A stretch of DNA of 49,231 nucleotides from JBAJNN01 sp036881905 (GTDB lineage Bacteria; Pseudomonadota; Alphaproteobacteria; Rhizobiales; Im1). Position 1 is the first letter of the stretch, and every line of letters begins with the position of its first letter. The stretch is from the NCBI GenBank assembly GCA_036881905.1, contig JBAJNN010000013.1, positions 1-49,231 on the forward strand, written 5' to 3'. A program made the translations under genes and the position numbers. The notes under the pieces were generated by a model. That model was not told the DNA's origin and did not search any database. It saw only the letters and a list, made by a program, of their open reading frames with translations. Shown piece by piece: positions 42,819 to 49,231 of the stretch.

Positions 42819-44476
42819 ATCAGCACCTCCACCTGGTAGCCGTTGCCGATCGGATCGCGGCGCGACAGATTGTCCGCGGCCAGGGCAACGCCCCAGAAGG
42901 CGTCGGCGTGGCCGCGCTCGTCGCGCGCGGCGTCGTAGCGCACGCCGCCCGCCGCGGCCGATCGTTTGACGGCGTGGAGCTGAGCGAACAGGGCGGGATC
43001 GCGCGGGATCGTCAGCCGCCCGCTCTCCATCAGCCGCAATAGGTTGAGAGCAAGTCGCTCCTTGCGGATGGTCGTAAAATGCACCCCGTTGGTTGTGGCG
43101 GGGTAAGCGCAGGTCATCTCTTCGGCGAGTTGCATGCCCAAACCGGTGCGGTCGATCCTCATGCGCGCGACGTCGAAAGTGGTGTGGAGGGCCTTGAGGT
43201 GGGCGCGTTGGGCGGCAAAGGTCTTGGCCTTGATCTCGTCAACATACATCAGTCGGTAGCGGGGCTTGCCGTCCTTATCGGGTTTGTCCTCGCCGCGGAT
43301 GACGGCGATGGCGGTGCGATCGTTGATGCGCCCGACATCGACGCCAATGAAGACCGGCCCATCATATGTGTGCTCGGCTTGCGCCACGCCCCGGGCTTCT
43401 AACAGCTCCCAGGACAGGAGCGCGGTTTCGTCGGCGAGCCACTGGCACTCATACATCAGGGCCCAGGACTCGCCGTCGAGATTGGCGCGGAGCTGGTCGA
43501 TCCCGCCCGGCAACGCCATGCCCTGGGCCACGGCGTCATGGATGGTGATGCGGGTGCGCTCCCACTGGCTCCAGCGATTGCGGTGATCGGTCGCGATCTC
43601 CCAGAACAGATTGCCGGGCACAAACGGGGTCGAGCACACGGTGACGCGCCCGCCGATGGCGGTGATCGCCGGATAGACCGCCCGCCAGATCGATTTGGGC
43701 CTGAGGTGCCACGCAAATTCGTCGAGCGTCACATCGCCGGCGAAACCCTGAATTGTCCTCGGGTTGGCGGGCAGAGCGCGGATTGAGTGTGGACCGAGCG
43801 ACAACTCGCTCTTGGCGGTGGCGTCGAGCGCCAGATCGAGCCTCGCGGCATGGGCGACCGCATACTCGATCAATATATCTGACTGCTCCTGGGAGGCTGA
43901 GAGGATGATCTGATCGCGACCGGCGGCGCAGGCGAGCAGGCAATCGAGGGCGAGAACGTAGGTTAAACCGATCTGGCGCGACTTCAAGATGCAGCGGAAG
44001 CGGGCCTTGGAGCGCAAGAACGCCCGCTGATAGGGGTAGAGGCCATAGGCGTCGGCGAGCGCGGTCTTGAGGAGGTCGCCGCGCCGCGCGCCTAAGATCA
44101 CCGGCAACGGCTTGGGTTGGGGCGCGGCGCGTTTGAGCCGCTCAAGCGATCGGGTCAGCATGGCCAGCCTGCGGGTCTGGCCCTCGGTCAGGCTGTGCCT
44201 GTTGGAGAGCCAGTGGATTTGCGCCTCAAGCCCGGCGACCGACTGGCCGCGGCGGCGACGCGCACTGCCCCAGCCCCCGGACGTCGCCCAGCGATGGATC
44301 GTGCGTGGCGCGCAACCGAGCCGCGCGGCGATGTCGGCGGCGGCGTCTCCGGCGAGATAGTCGAGACGGGCCTGCTCGATCTGCCCCGCGGTATATTTGG
44401 GCGGGCGGCCGCGGCGATTGCCCGCCCGATCGGCGCTGGGGGCGCATGGGGCGGGTTTTTGAGGTTGCGCTATCAT
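42815..44476 (-). CDS. phage terminase, large ATPase subunit with N-terminal helix-turn-helix (P2 gpP-like)
   Basis: The 553-residue packaging motor has an N-terminal helix-turn-helix (AARLGCAPRTIHRWATSGGW) that may act as a built-in small subunit. The ATPase region has LKSRQIGLTYVLAL as the Walker A variant and VTLDEFAWHLRP as Walker B. The nuclease region starts at FIGVDVGRINDRTAIAVI. The ATG at 44476 follows GGGAG; an upstream extension overlaps the portal. It translocates phage DNA into the head. It lies 10 bp downstream of the portal gene. Confidence 0.9.
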   Translation of the reverse strand: MIAQPQKPAPCAPSADRAGNRRGRPPKYTAGQIEQARLDYLAGDAAADIAARLGCAPRTIHRWATSGGWGSARRRRGQSVAGLEAQIHWLSNRHSLTEGQTRRLAMLTRSLERLKRAAPQPKPLPVILGARRGDLLKTALADAYGLYPYQRAFLRSKARFRCILKSRQIGLTYVLALDCLLACAAGRDQIILSASQEQSDILIEYAVAHAARLDLALDATAKSELSLGPHSIRALPANPRTIQGFAGDVTLDEFAWHLRPKSIWRAVYPAITAIGGRVTVCSTPFVPGNLFWEIATDHRNRWSQWERTRITIHDAVAQGMALPGGIDQLRANLDGESWALMYECQWLADETALLSWELLEARGVAQAEHTYDGPVFIGVDVGRINDRTAIAVIRGEDKPDKDGKPRYRLMYVDEIKAKTFAAQRAHLKALHTTFDVARMRIDRTGLGMQLAEEMTCAYPATTNGVHFTTIRKERLALNLLRLMESGRLTIPRDPALFAQLHAVKRSAAAGGVRYDAARDERGHADAFWGVALAADNLSRRDPIGNGYQVEVLI

Positions 44477-44486
44477 CGCCGCTCCC

Positions 44487-45743
44487 TCACGCTCTGGCCA
44501 ACAGGGTTGAGAGCGCATCGAGGCCGCCGGTCGCTCTGTGCGACCCCGCGCTCTTGGCGAGGTCTGTATCACTCAAAAAAGGCAGGATGGTGCGGGCTTC
44601 CTCTGCGGTGACGATGCCGGAGGCCACCAGATCGGGCAAGCTGGCGGAATCGTCCTTGGGCGGGGTCAAATCGAGCGGCTGGATGGCGATAGAGTTTTTG
44701 TCGGCCAACTCCTGTTCCGACGCCGTTGCTGTTAGCCCAAGCTCGGCCAGGAGCGGGCGCAGTTGGTCGAGCATGCGCCGACGGCGCGGCATTAGCGTTA
44801 AACGCTCAAACACAACCAGTTGGCCTGAGACCTCGCCGCCCCCGCCGAGTTGACCGGCGCTCATGATGCCGAGCATGCGCGGCGGCACGCCATGGGCGAT
44901 GGGAATACGGTCCCTCGCGGCATCCAATAATTTAAGAAAATCGCCGTCCTTGACGTCCGAGGTCAGGCGCTCGATCTTGATGTCCGAGCCGTCGTCGCTG
45001 TGATTGAGAATCAATGTGCGGTGGGCGTTATGGGCCCCCTGAAAATCGTTGCGAAAGAAGCCGCGAATGGCGTCCTTTTGTGCGGGGTTTGTGGGCGCGC
45101 CTTTGAAGATTATGGCGTATTCAGGGATTGCGCTGTTAGCAAAGAAAGCCGCATTGTAGCGGGTCGCGGCCTGGGCCAGCTCCAACATGCCCTGAGCCCC
45201 GATCCATGACGGCAGCGCATAGCGCAGGCCCAGGGGACAGGGCGCGCGCAGATGCACGATCTCGTCCGCGGCGAAAGTCACGGCGCGGGCCATGGCTCCG
45301 GCCTGCGGGACATGCTGGACGAACCCCGATTTGGTCCGCGCCATGGTCGGTGCCGGCAGACGGCGCAAACCGGCGATCCGTTTTGATGGATCGTGAATGA
45401 TTTGCAGGTATGCATTGCCATAAGCCTCGACATCGAGGCCAAGCGCGACCAACAGATCGGTCGCGCCGGACGCGCACAGCGCCTCCAGCTTGCCCGCGCC
45501 ACCACCTTGTAACCCGCCGCCGAACGCCCCCTCGGCCTTGACGTGGATGGCGCGGGAGTGCTCGGCCGAGGCGCGATAAAGGGCGGCAAGCCCGCGCGGG
45601 TGGACCGGCCAGGGATAGGCGCCGTCGATGGCGACCTCCTCGTCTTGCGGCCCGATCAGGTCCGACAGGGCGTCGGGTAGGGGCGAGCCGCTACGGATCA
45701 CCTCGACCTCGACGCCGGATTGTCTGGCTGCTTGTGCCGTCAT
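44487..45743 (-). CDS. phage portal protein (P2 gpQ/PBSX family)
   Basis: The 418-residue protein would form the ring through which DNA is packaged. Recognisable pieces are DEIVHLRAPCPLGLRYALPSWIGA, the stretch EYAIIFKGAPTNPAQKDAIRGFFRNDF, and the PPRMLGIMSAGQLGGGGEVSGQL segment with the VFERLTLMPRRRRMLDQLRP tail, typical of PBSX/P2 portals. The ATG at 45743 is preferred. The frame stays open 207 bp upstream over the 9-bp array, giving an artificial RHA repeat, so that part is not thought to be translated. Confidence 0.88.
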   Translation of the reverse strand: MTAQAARQSGVEVEVIRSGSPLPDALSDLIGPQDEEVAIDGAYPWPVHPRGLAALYRASAEHSRAIHVKAEGAFGGGLQGGGAGKLEALCASGATDLLVALGLDVEAYGNAYLQIIHDPSKRIAGLRRLPAPTMARTKSGFVQHVPQAGAMARAVTFAADEIVHLRAPCPLGLRYALPSWIGAQGMLELAQAATRYNAAFFANSAIPEYAIIFKGAPTNPAQKDAIRGFFRNDFQGAHNAHRTLILNHSDDGSDIKIERLTSDVKDGDFLKLLDAARDRIPIAHGVPPRMLGIMSAGQLGGGGEVSGQLVVFERLTLMPRRRRMLDQLRPLLAELGLTATASEQELADKNSIAIQPLDLTPPKDDSASLPDLVASGIVTAEEARTILPFLSDTDLAKSAGSHRATGGLDALSTLLARA

Positions 45744-45966
45744 GGCTGGGTTAAGCCCCCATCTATCAATCTCACAATCAACCAATAAGGGGCGCGGGGT
45801 CGCGGCGACAAGGAGACAAGCCTGTGCATGACGTGCATGACGTGCATGACGTGCATGACGTGCATGACGTGCAAATCTCCACCTCAGCCTCTTGCCGCCG
45901 CGCGATCGGGCGTCCACTCTGACATGCAGGGCGCGGCGATTTGCGCGCATATCAGGAGTTTACGTC
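45744..45966. promoter_or_regulatory. divergent late promoter region between portal and XkdF genes
   Basis: This 223-bp region starts both the leftward portal-terminase-lysis block and the rightward capsid-tail block. It contains the 9-bp direct-repeat array (45824-45873). An AGGAG site at about 45950-45954 serves the XkdF gene. Late promoters of transposable and P2 phages depend on activators, and none is identified in this window. The region is the natural place for their sites. Confidence 0.6.
45824..45873 (+). repeat. array of five 9-bp direct repeats (GTGCATGAC)
   Basis: GTGCATGAC is repeated exactly at 45824, 45833, 45842, 45851 and 45860, with a partial sixth copy (GTGCA) at 45869. 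Each junction forms TGCATGACGTGCA, so TGCA recurs every 9 bp. It lies at the centre of the divergent late region. It may bind an activator or be a slippage-prone spacer. It is not a CRISPR array because there are no spacers. Confidence 0.85.
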
Positions 45967-46776
45967 ATGGCCAAACTCAAGGACCTGACTGTCAAATACA
46001 TCTCGCTGGTCAAATCGCCGGCGACCGGCAAGGGGCTGACGCTCAAATCGCTCGATTGCGAGGCGCGGCGTGAGACGACCTTTGCGATCGACAAGACCGA
46101 CGACGAGCGCATGGTCGCCTATGGGATCGTCTACGCCCCCGACGAGGTGGACAGCCACGGCGACAGCGCCGACGCCGAAACCATCCGCAAGGCGGCCTAT
46201 GAGTTTATGCGCGATCAGCGCCTCAAAAACATCGACGCCAATCACTCCTCCCAACCTGAGGACGCCTATGTTGCTGAGAGCTGGATCGTGCGCGCGGGCG
46301 ACGCGCTTTTCCCCGCCGAACGGCCAGGCTCGTGGGCGGTCGGCATTCGGGTGGGCGATCCGGCGCTGTGGCGACAGCTCAAATCCGGCGAATTGACCGG
46401 CCTGTCCTTGGCCGGGACAGCCCGTGTCAAGCATCGATCCGATACGACCGCCGACCGGATGCCCGGCTGGTTCGAGCGGTTTTTAAAATCCATCACCCCG
46501 GGCGGAGATAACCCCATGACCACACAGACCACAGACGCCGATCGCCTCAAAACCCTTGTCGATGAGTGCCTCGCCACGGCCCTTAGCCCCAAGAGCGAGA
46601 CCGACCGGGGGCCGGACGAGATCGATAACAAGATAACCGTCGTCGTCGAAGAGAAAATCAAGGCCGTCGCGGCCGGGCTTGAAAAGGCCATCGACGAGCG
46701 TCTTGCCAAAGCGCTCGCCCGCGGCGAAACCGAAGCCGATACGCCCAGCGAAACAGTTGAGGAGTCTTACGCATGA
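45967..46776 (+). CDS. XkdF-like phage prohead serine protease/scaffold
   Basis: The 269-residue protein starts at ATG 45967 (LKDLTVKYISLVKSPATGKG), preceded by AGGAG. The XkdF domain covers residues 30-165 with MVAYGIVYAPDEVDSHGD, IDANHSSQPEDAYVAESWIV and GSWAVGIRVGDPALWRQLKSGELTGLSLAGTA. The C-terminal half is charged and helical, suited to scaffolding. It fills the place of P2 gpO, which is protease and scaffold in one. It overlaps the capsid gene by 4 bp. Confidence 0.85.
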   Translation: MAKLKDLTVKYISLVKSPATGKGLTLKSLDCEARRETTFAIDKTDDERMVAYGIVYAPDEVDSHGDSADAETIRKAAYEFMRDQRLKNIDANHSSQPEDAYVAESWIVRAGDALFPAERPGSWAVGIRVGDPALWRQLKSGELTGLSLAGTARVKHRSDTTADRMPGWFERFLKSITPGGDNPMTTQTTDADRLKTLVDECLATALSPKSETDRGPDEIDNKITVVVEEKIKAVAAGLEKAIDERLAKALARGETEADTPSETVEESYA

Positions 46777-47756
46777 GCACCATCATCACACTAAAATCCG
46801 GAGAGAAGATCAACGACCTGGTCGCCGTGGCCAAGGGCATTATCGGCCCCAATGATCTCGCCAATGGCGGCGAGCTGCGCCCGCAGGCGGCCTCAAGGCT
46901 GATCTCCATGGTGTTCAAGGATGCGTTTTTGGCCAAGGTCACCACCGAGAAGATGTTGCGGCTGACCAAGGATGTCGATGTGATCGACATCATGCGTCGC
47001 CAACTGGTGCGCGTGCCGCAGGGCGCCGACCCCGATACCAGCGACTTTGCCGACGCGGCCGAATTCGGCTGCGTCCTGACCGCGCTTCCGGTGCAGATGT
47101 TTCCAACCCTTTCCTTAGACTTTTTGCGGGAAAACAAGGACAATCCGAACCTTGTCCGCGAGGTCGAAACCGGCTTCAACACCAGGCTTTCGGCCGATCT
47201 GGTCGATCTGGCCTTCAACGGCGCGGCCGACGACAATGAGGGATCGACCCGCGAAGCGCGTTTCTTGGGGCTCAACAAGGGGTGGATACAGACCCTGCGC
47301 GAGGCCGATAAGGCGCCCAAGGTGACGATCAGCCCCGCCAAGGATGGCTGGATCGCATCGCTCCGCGCCGTTATCGACGCCGGCGACGACCGCTGGCGAG
47401 CGGCATCGGTCATCATGATGAATACGGCCGACGCCGACGCCTATGCCCGCGAGCTCAACGCTCCGATCACCGGCAAGGCCATGCACGCCGACAGCCCGTT
47501 ACGCCGCTTTGAAGGCCACGCCATCGAGGCCCACCCGCTGATGCCGCGCGGCGTCGTCATTTTCACGCCGCTCAAAAACCTGGTTTACGGGATGCACACC
47601 GACATCAGGCGCGACCGTTCCTGGCACGCCCGCAAGCGGGTGCTTGAGTACACATTCGACCTGGCAATCGATTACGAGGTCGCGGTCAAGCAGGCCGCGG
47701 TGCTGGGCATCACGGCGACGACGAAACCCGCAGAGACAGGCGGGGGTGGCCGATGA
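46773..47756 (+). CDS. major capsid protein, P2 gpN-like
   Basis: The 327-residue protein has the P2-type capsid layout: AFLAKVTTEKMLRLTKDVDVIDIMRRQLVRVPQG near 50-80, then VETGFNTRLSADLVDLAFNGAADDN and the C-terminal GLNKGW-like segment and VVIFTPLKNLVYGMHTDIRRDRSW near 270. It would assemble the icosahedral shell with the protease upstream. It is coupled to the XkdF gene and overlaps the next gene by 4 bp. In P2 a terminase nuclease gene (M) follows; here it does not. Confidence 0.87.
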   Translation: MSTIITLKSGEKINDLVAVAKGIIGPNDLANGGELRPQAASRLISMVFKDAFLAKVTTEKMLRLTKDVDVIDIMRRQLVRVPQGADPDTSDFADAAEFGCVLTALPVQMFPTLSLDFLRENKDNPNLVREVETGFNTRLSADLVDLAFNGAADDNEGSTREARFLGLNKGWIQTLREADKAPKVTISPAKDGWIASLRAVIDAGDDRWRAASVIMMNTADADAYARELNAPITGKAMHADSPLRRFEGHAIEAHPLMPRGVVIFTPLKNLVYGMHTDIRRDRSWHARKRVLEYTFDLAIDYEVAVKQAAVLGITATTKPAETGGGGR

Positions 47757-48163
47757 CCGATCGCGCCCGCGTCACCATCGAGGCGATCCGGTCTTACGCC
47801 AATCTCCCCAAGGAGGTCCCGGCCGCCCTGCTGGAGCGGCATTTGGGGATCGCCGAACGCGACCTTTCCCGCGCCACCGGCCTTGAGGCTGCGCCGCGCG
47901 GATGCGGCGATCTGTGGGACGAGGCGTTGATCGTGCGTGTGATTAGCAGCGCGTTTCCCTGGCTCAACACCTTTGCCCTTAACGGCGCGGCCAAGGTAGG
48001 CCGGCTCGAAGGCTCGATCGAGGCGCGGTTTTTGGACGCGCAAGAGGTCGAGGCGAGAGTGGCCGCGCTCAATGCCCGCTTTGAGACACTTGTCAGCCGG
48101 ATCGTAGGTCACGGGCGCGGCGATCGGCCGGTCGGCCCGTCTTTCGCGATGGCGGCGGTTTGA
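47753..48163 (+). CDS. phage head-completion/connector-like protein
   Basis: The 136-residue protein is helical, with RVTIEAIRSYANLPKEVPAALLERHLGIAERDLSRATGL and LIVRVISSAFPWLNTFALNGAAKVGRLEGS. Its place directly after the capsid gene and its size fit a gpL-type head-completion or head-tail connector role, but I do not recognise a specific family. It overlaps the capsid gene by 4 bp. Confidence 0.55.
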   Translation: MTDRARVTIEAIRSYANLPKEVPAALLERHLGIAERDLSRATGLEAAPRGCGDLWDEALIVRVISSAFPWLNTFALNGAAKVGRLEGSIEARFLDAQEVEARVAALNARFETLVSRIVGHGRGDRPVGPSFAMAAV

Positions 48164-48174
48164 GGAGGCGATCC

Positions 48175-48681
48175 ATGGAGCTGCGCAAGCGACTGCAACA
48201 GGCCATCGATAAGGAGATTGCGGCCGTCTTGCCGCAAGCCGCCGACGCACTTTGGGACGGCGGCGGCGCGGTCGTCGTCATCGAGCAGATGCGCTTTACC
48301 CCGCTCGGCGGGGCGCAAGGCGGCTGGGTCTATTGCGCCGCTTTCACCGGCCGTTTGCGCCTCGATCTGATCGGCGACACCCTGGACGATTTGCCGAGCG
48401 AGCCGCTGATCACAAGGCTCATCGAGCGGCCGCTTGGCCTCACCCCCGACGCGGCCGCCAAGACCGGCGCGCTCTCGCACAAGGCGCGCGCCACTCTCGT
48501 CGAGCGCCGCGACGAGGTCACCGCGACCCAGGCCGTCTCAACTCTGGTCTTTGATTTATCCGGCGCGTTCCTGCGCCGCGATCCGGCCCCGAAGCGCCCG
48601 GCCCTGATGGTCGGCGGGCACCCCAAGACCGGACGCGATCGGGACGATTATGAGCGGATCGGCGGAGGAGCGCGGCGATGA
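48175..48681 (+). CDS. phage structural protein of unknown specific role
   Basis: The 168-residue protein starts at ATG 48175 after GAGGAGG, preferred over an ATG at 48160. The N-terminal helix (LRKRLQQAIDKEIAAVLPQAADALW) is followed by beta-rich segments (GGAVVVIEQMRFTPLGGAQGGWVYCAAFTGRL) and a basic end. It sits between the connector gene and baseplate V, so it is likely a tail-completion or head-tail joining protein. It overlaps the baseplate gene by 4 bp. Confidence 0.5.
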   Translation: MELRKRLQQAIDKEIAAVLPQAADALWDGGGAVVVIEQMRFTPLGGAQGGWVYCAAFTGRLRLDLIGDTLDDLPSEPLITRLIERPLGLTPDAAAKTGALSHKARATLVERRDEVTATQAVSTLVFDLSGAFLRRDPAPKRPALMVGGHPKTGRDRDDYERIGGGARR

Positions 48682-49166
48682 ACGATTACATGACCACCAG
48701 ACTCGATCAGCGCGCCGCCAATGTGGTCCGGATTGGCGTCATTGTCCAGGCGCGGTATTCCAACCCGCCGCAGGCCAGAGTGCGCTTCGGGGACGGCTAT
48801 CTCTCGACCTGGCTGCGCATGGCCGCCCCGCGCACCGCGCCAGACGCCGCCTGGTGGCCGTTCGAGATCGGTGAGGAGGTCATAGCGCTGTTCCCTGGCG
48901 GCGATCTCGCCAGGGGCGTGATCCTCGCCGCGCTCTACAACGGGATGCACCATGCCAAGGCGTCGAGCGCCGATATGGCCCGCGTCGATTACGGCAACGG
49001 GAGTTACGTCACCCACGACCGCGCGTCCGGCGCGCTCACTCTCCACGCCACCGGTCCGGTGACCATCGAGGCCGGAGGCAATATCGCCGTCAAAGCCGCC
49101 GCCGACATCACCATCGAGGCCGGCGGCAACATCAAAATCAGCGGATCAAGGATCGACCTCAACTGA
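48678..49166 (+). CDS. phage baseplate assembly protein V
   Basis: The 162-residue protein has the gpV pattern: an N-terminal OB-fold (VVRIGVIVQARYSNPPQARVRFGDGYLSTWLRM), the WPFEIGEEVIALFPGGDLARGVILAALYN core, and a C-terminal beta-helix spike rich in ITIEAGGNIKI repeats. The spike tip punctures the cell envelope in contractile-tail phages. The stop overlaps the next ATG. It indicates a contractile (myovirus) tail. Confidence 0.9.
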   Translation: MNDYMTTRLDQRAANVVRIGVIVQARYSNPPQARVRFGDGYLSTWLRMAAPRTAPDAAWWPFEIGEEVIALFPGGDLARGVILAALYNGMHHAKASSADMARVDYGNGSYVTHDRASGALTLHATGPVTIEAGGNIAVKAAADITIEAGGNIKISGSRIDLN

Positions 49167-49231
49167 TGCCCCAAGTCACTCGCATCACCGATATGTGCAC
49201 CGGCCACGGGGCTTTCCCGCCGCGCGCGGCG
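49166..49231 (+). CDS. PAAR-like spike-tip protein (3' end outside window)
   Basis: The first 22 residues (VTRITDMCTGHGAFPPR) match the start of phage PAAR-like proteins, which carry metal-binding Cys/His residues and cap the baseplate spike. The ATG at 49166 overlaps the baseplate V stop. Only the N-terminus is visible. Confidence 0.75.
   Translation, partial: MPQVTRITDMCTGHGAFPPRAA

Larger units (their letters stand above)
27014..49231. mobile_element. Mu-type transposable prophage (left end and body; right end outside window)
   Basis: The element starts with TG at 27014 inside bioA and runs past the window edge. It encodes a Mu-type repressor/Ner pair, MuA, MuB, DUF3164, GemA, a MuF-type head protein, lysis genes, and a P2/PBSX-type portal, terminase and capsid set. 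At least 22.2 kb is present, roughly half to two thirds of a typical transposable phage. Genes are intact, unlike the host biotin genes it interrupts, so it may be active or recent. The 5 bp before the TG (ATGGC, 27009-27013) are the expected target duplication to look for at the right end. Confidence 0.92.

Noticed and set aside
45824..45873. Possible CRISPR array
   Set aside because: The units are 9 bp and directly joined; there are no spacers and no cas genes.
45744..45950. N-terminal extension of the portal protein with an RHA tripeptide repeat
   Set aside because: The repeat comes from the 9-bp DNA array, whose unit is a multiple of three; portal similarity starts after ATG 45743.

Overview
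The window looks like an alphaproteobacterial chromosome, most likely Rhizobiales/Hyphomicrobiales. The evidence is gene content and order: fabI, a histidine phosphatase and aroC in a row; divK divergent from a DUF3572 gene; an IalB-family protein; argS followed by a SPOR-domain gene; and a bioF-bioD-bioA order as in Brucella/Agrobacterium-type biotin operons. Several neighbours usual in this group (a DnaJ-like gene before fabI, pleD after divK, nagZ after the SPOR gene, bioB before bioF) are absent, which with the broken biotin genes points to a lineage losing genes.

Layout. 1-4580: tail of a restriction/defence operon (MmeI-like DNA methyltransferase, Mrr-type endonuclease, DEAD/DEAH helicase, GIY-YIG nuclease). 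4622-8076: a methyltransferase, gloB and pepA. 8077-9837: an AT-richer, gene-poor stretch. 9838-24594: conserved chromosomal genes (rlmN, ialB-like, an SDR, pdxH, a surface lipoprotein, fabI, a phosphatase, aroC, DUF3572, divK, an EamA transporter, argS, SPOR, thrS). 24657-27013: biotin operon remnants. bioF and bioD carry frameshifts, and bioA carries two amber codons and is then cut by a prophage.

27014 to the window end: a transposable (Mu-type) prophage whose right end lies outside the window. Its left end shows repeated transposase-binding-like sites and an IHF consensus match. A leftward repressor with two S24 peptidase domains faces a rightward early operon: Ner, small proteins, MuA transposase, MuB ATPase, DUF3164, a DnaA domain-IV protein, GemA, and a MuF-type head protein with a toxin-like C-terminal domain followed by a candidate immunity gene. 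A leftward block runs from 45743 to 38138: portal, terminase, gp10-like, DUF6127, holin, endolysin, Dam methylase and three accessory genes. Rightward structural genes start at 45967: XkdF-type protease/scaffold, P2-type capsid, connector genes, baseplate V and a PAAR-like protein. The element is therefore a mosaic of a Mu-type transposition module and a P2/PBSX-type head module.

The strongest unexplained signals are: a two-block nested repeat at the start of the transposase gene, where one inverted 10-mer faces three direct copies in each block with identical geometry but different sequence; the MuF-toxin/immunity pair; an internal copy of the phage end sequence at 40139; the double-S24 repressor; and a 9-bp iteron-like array between the divergent late operons.
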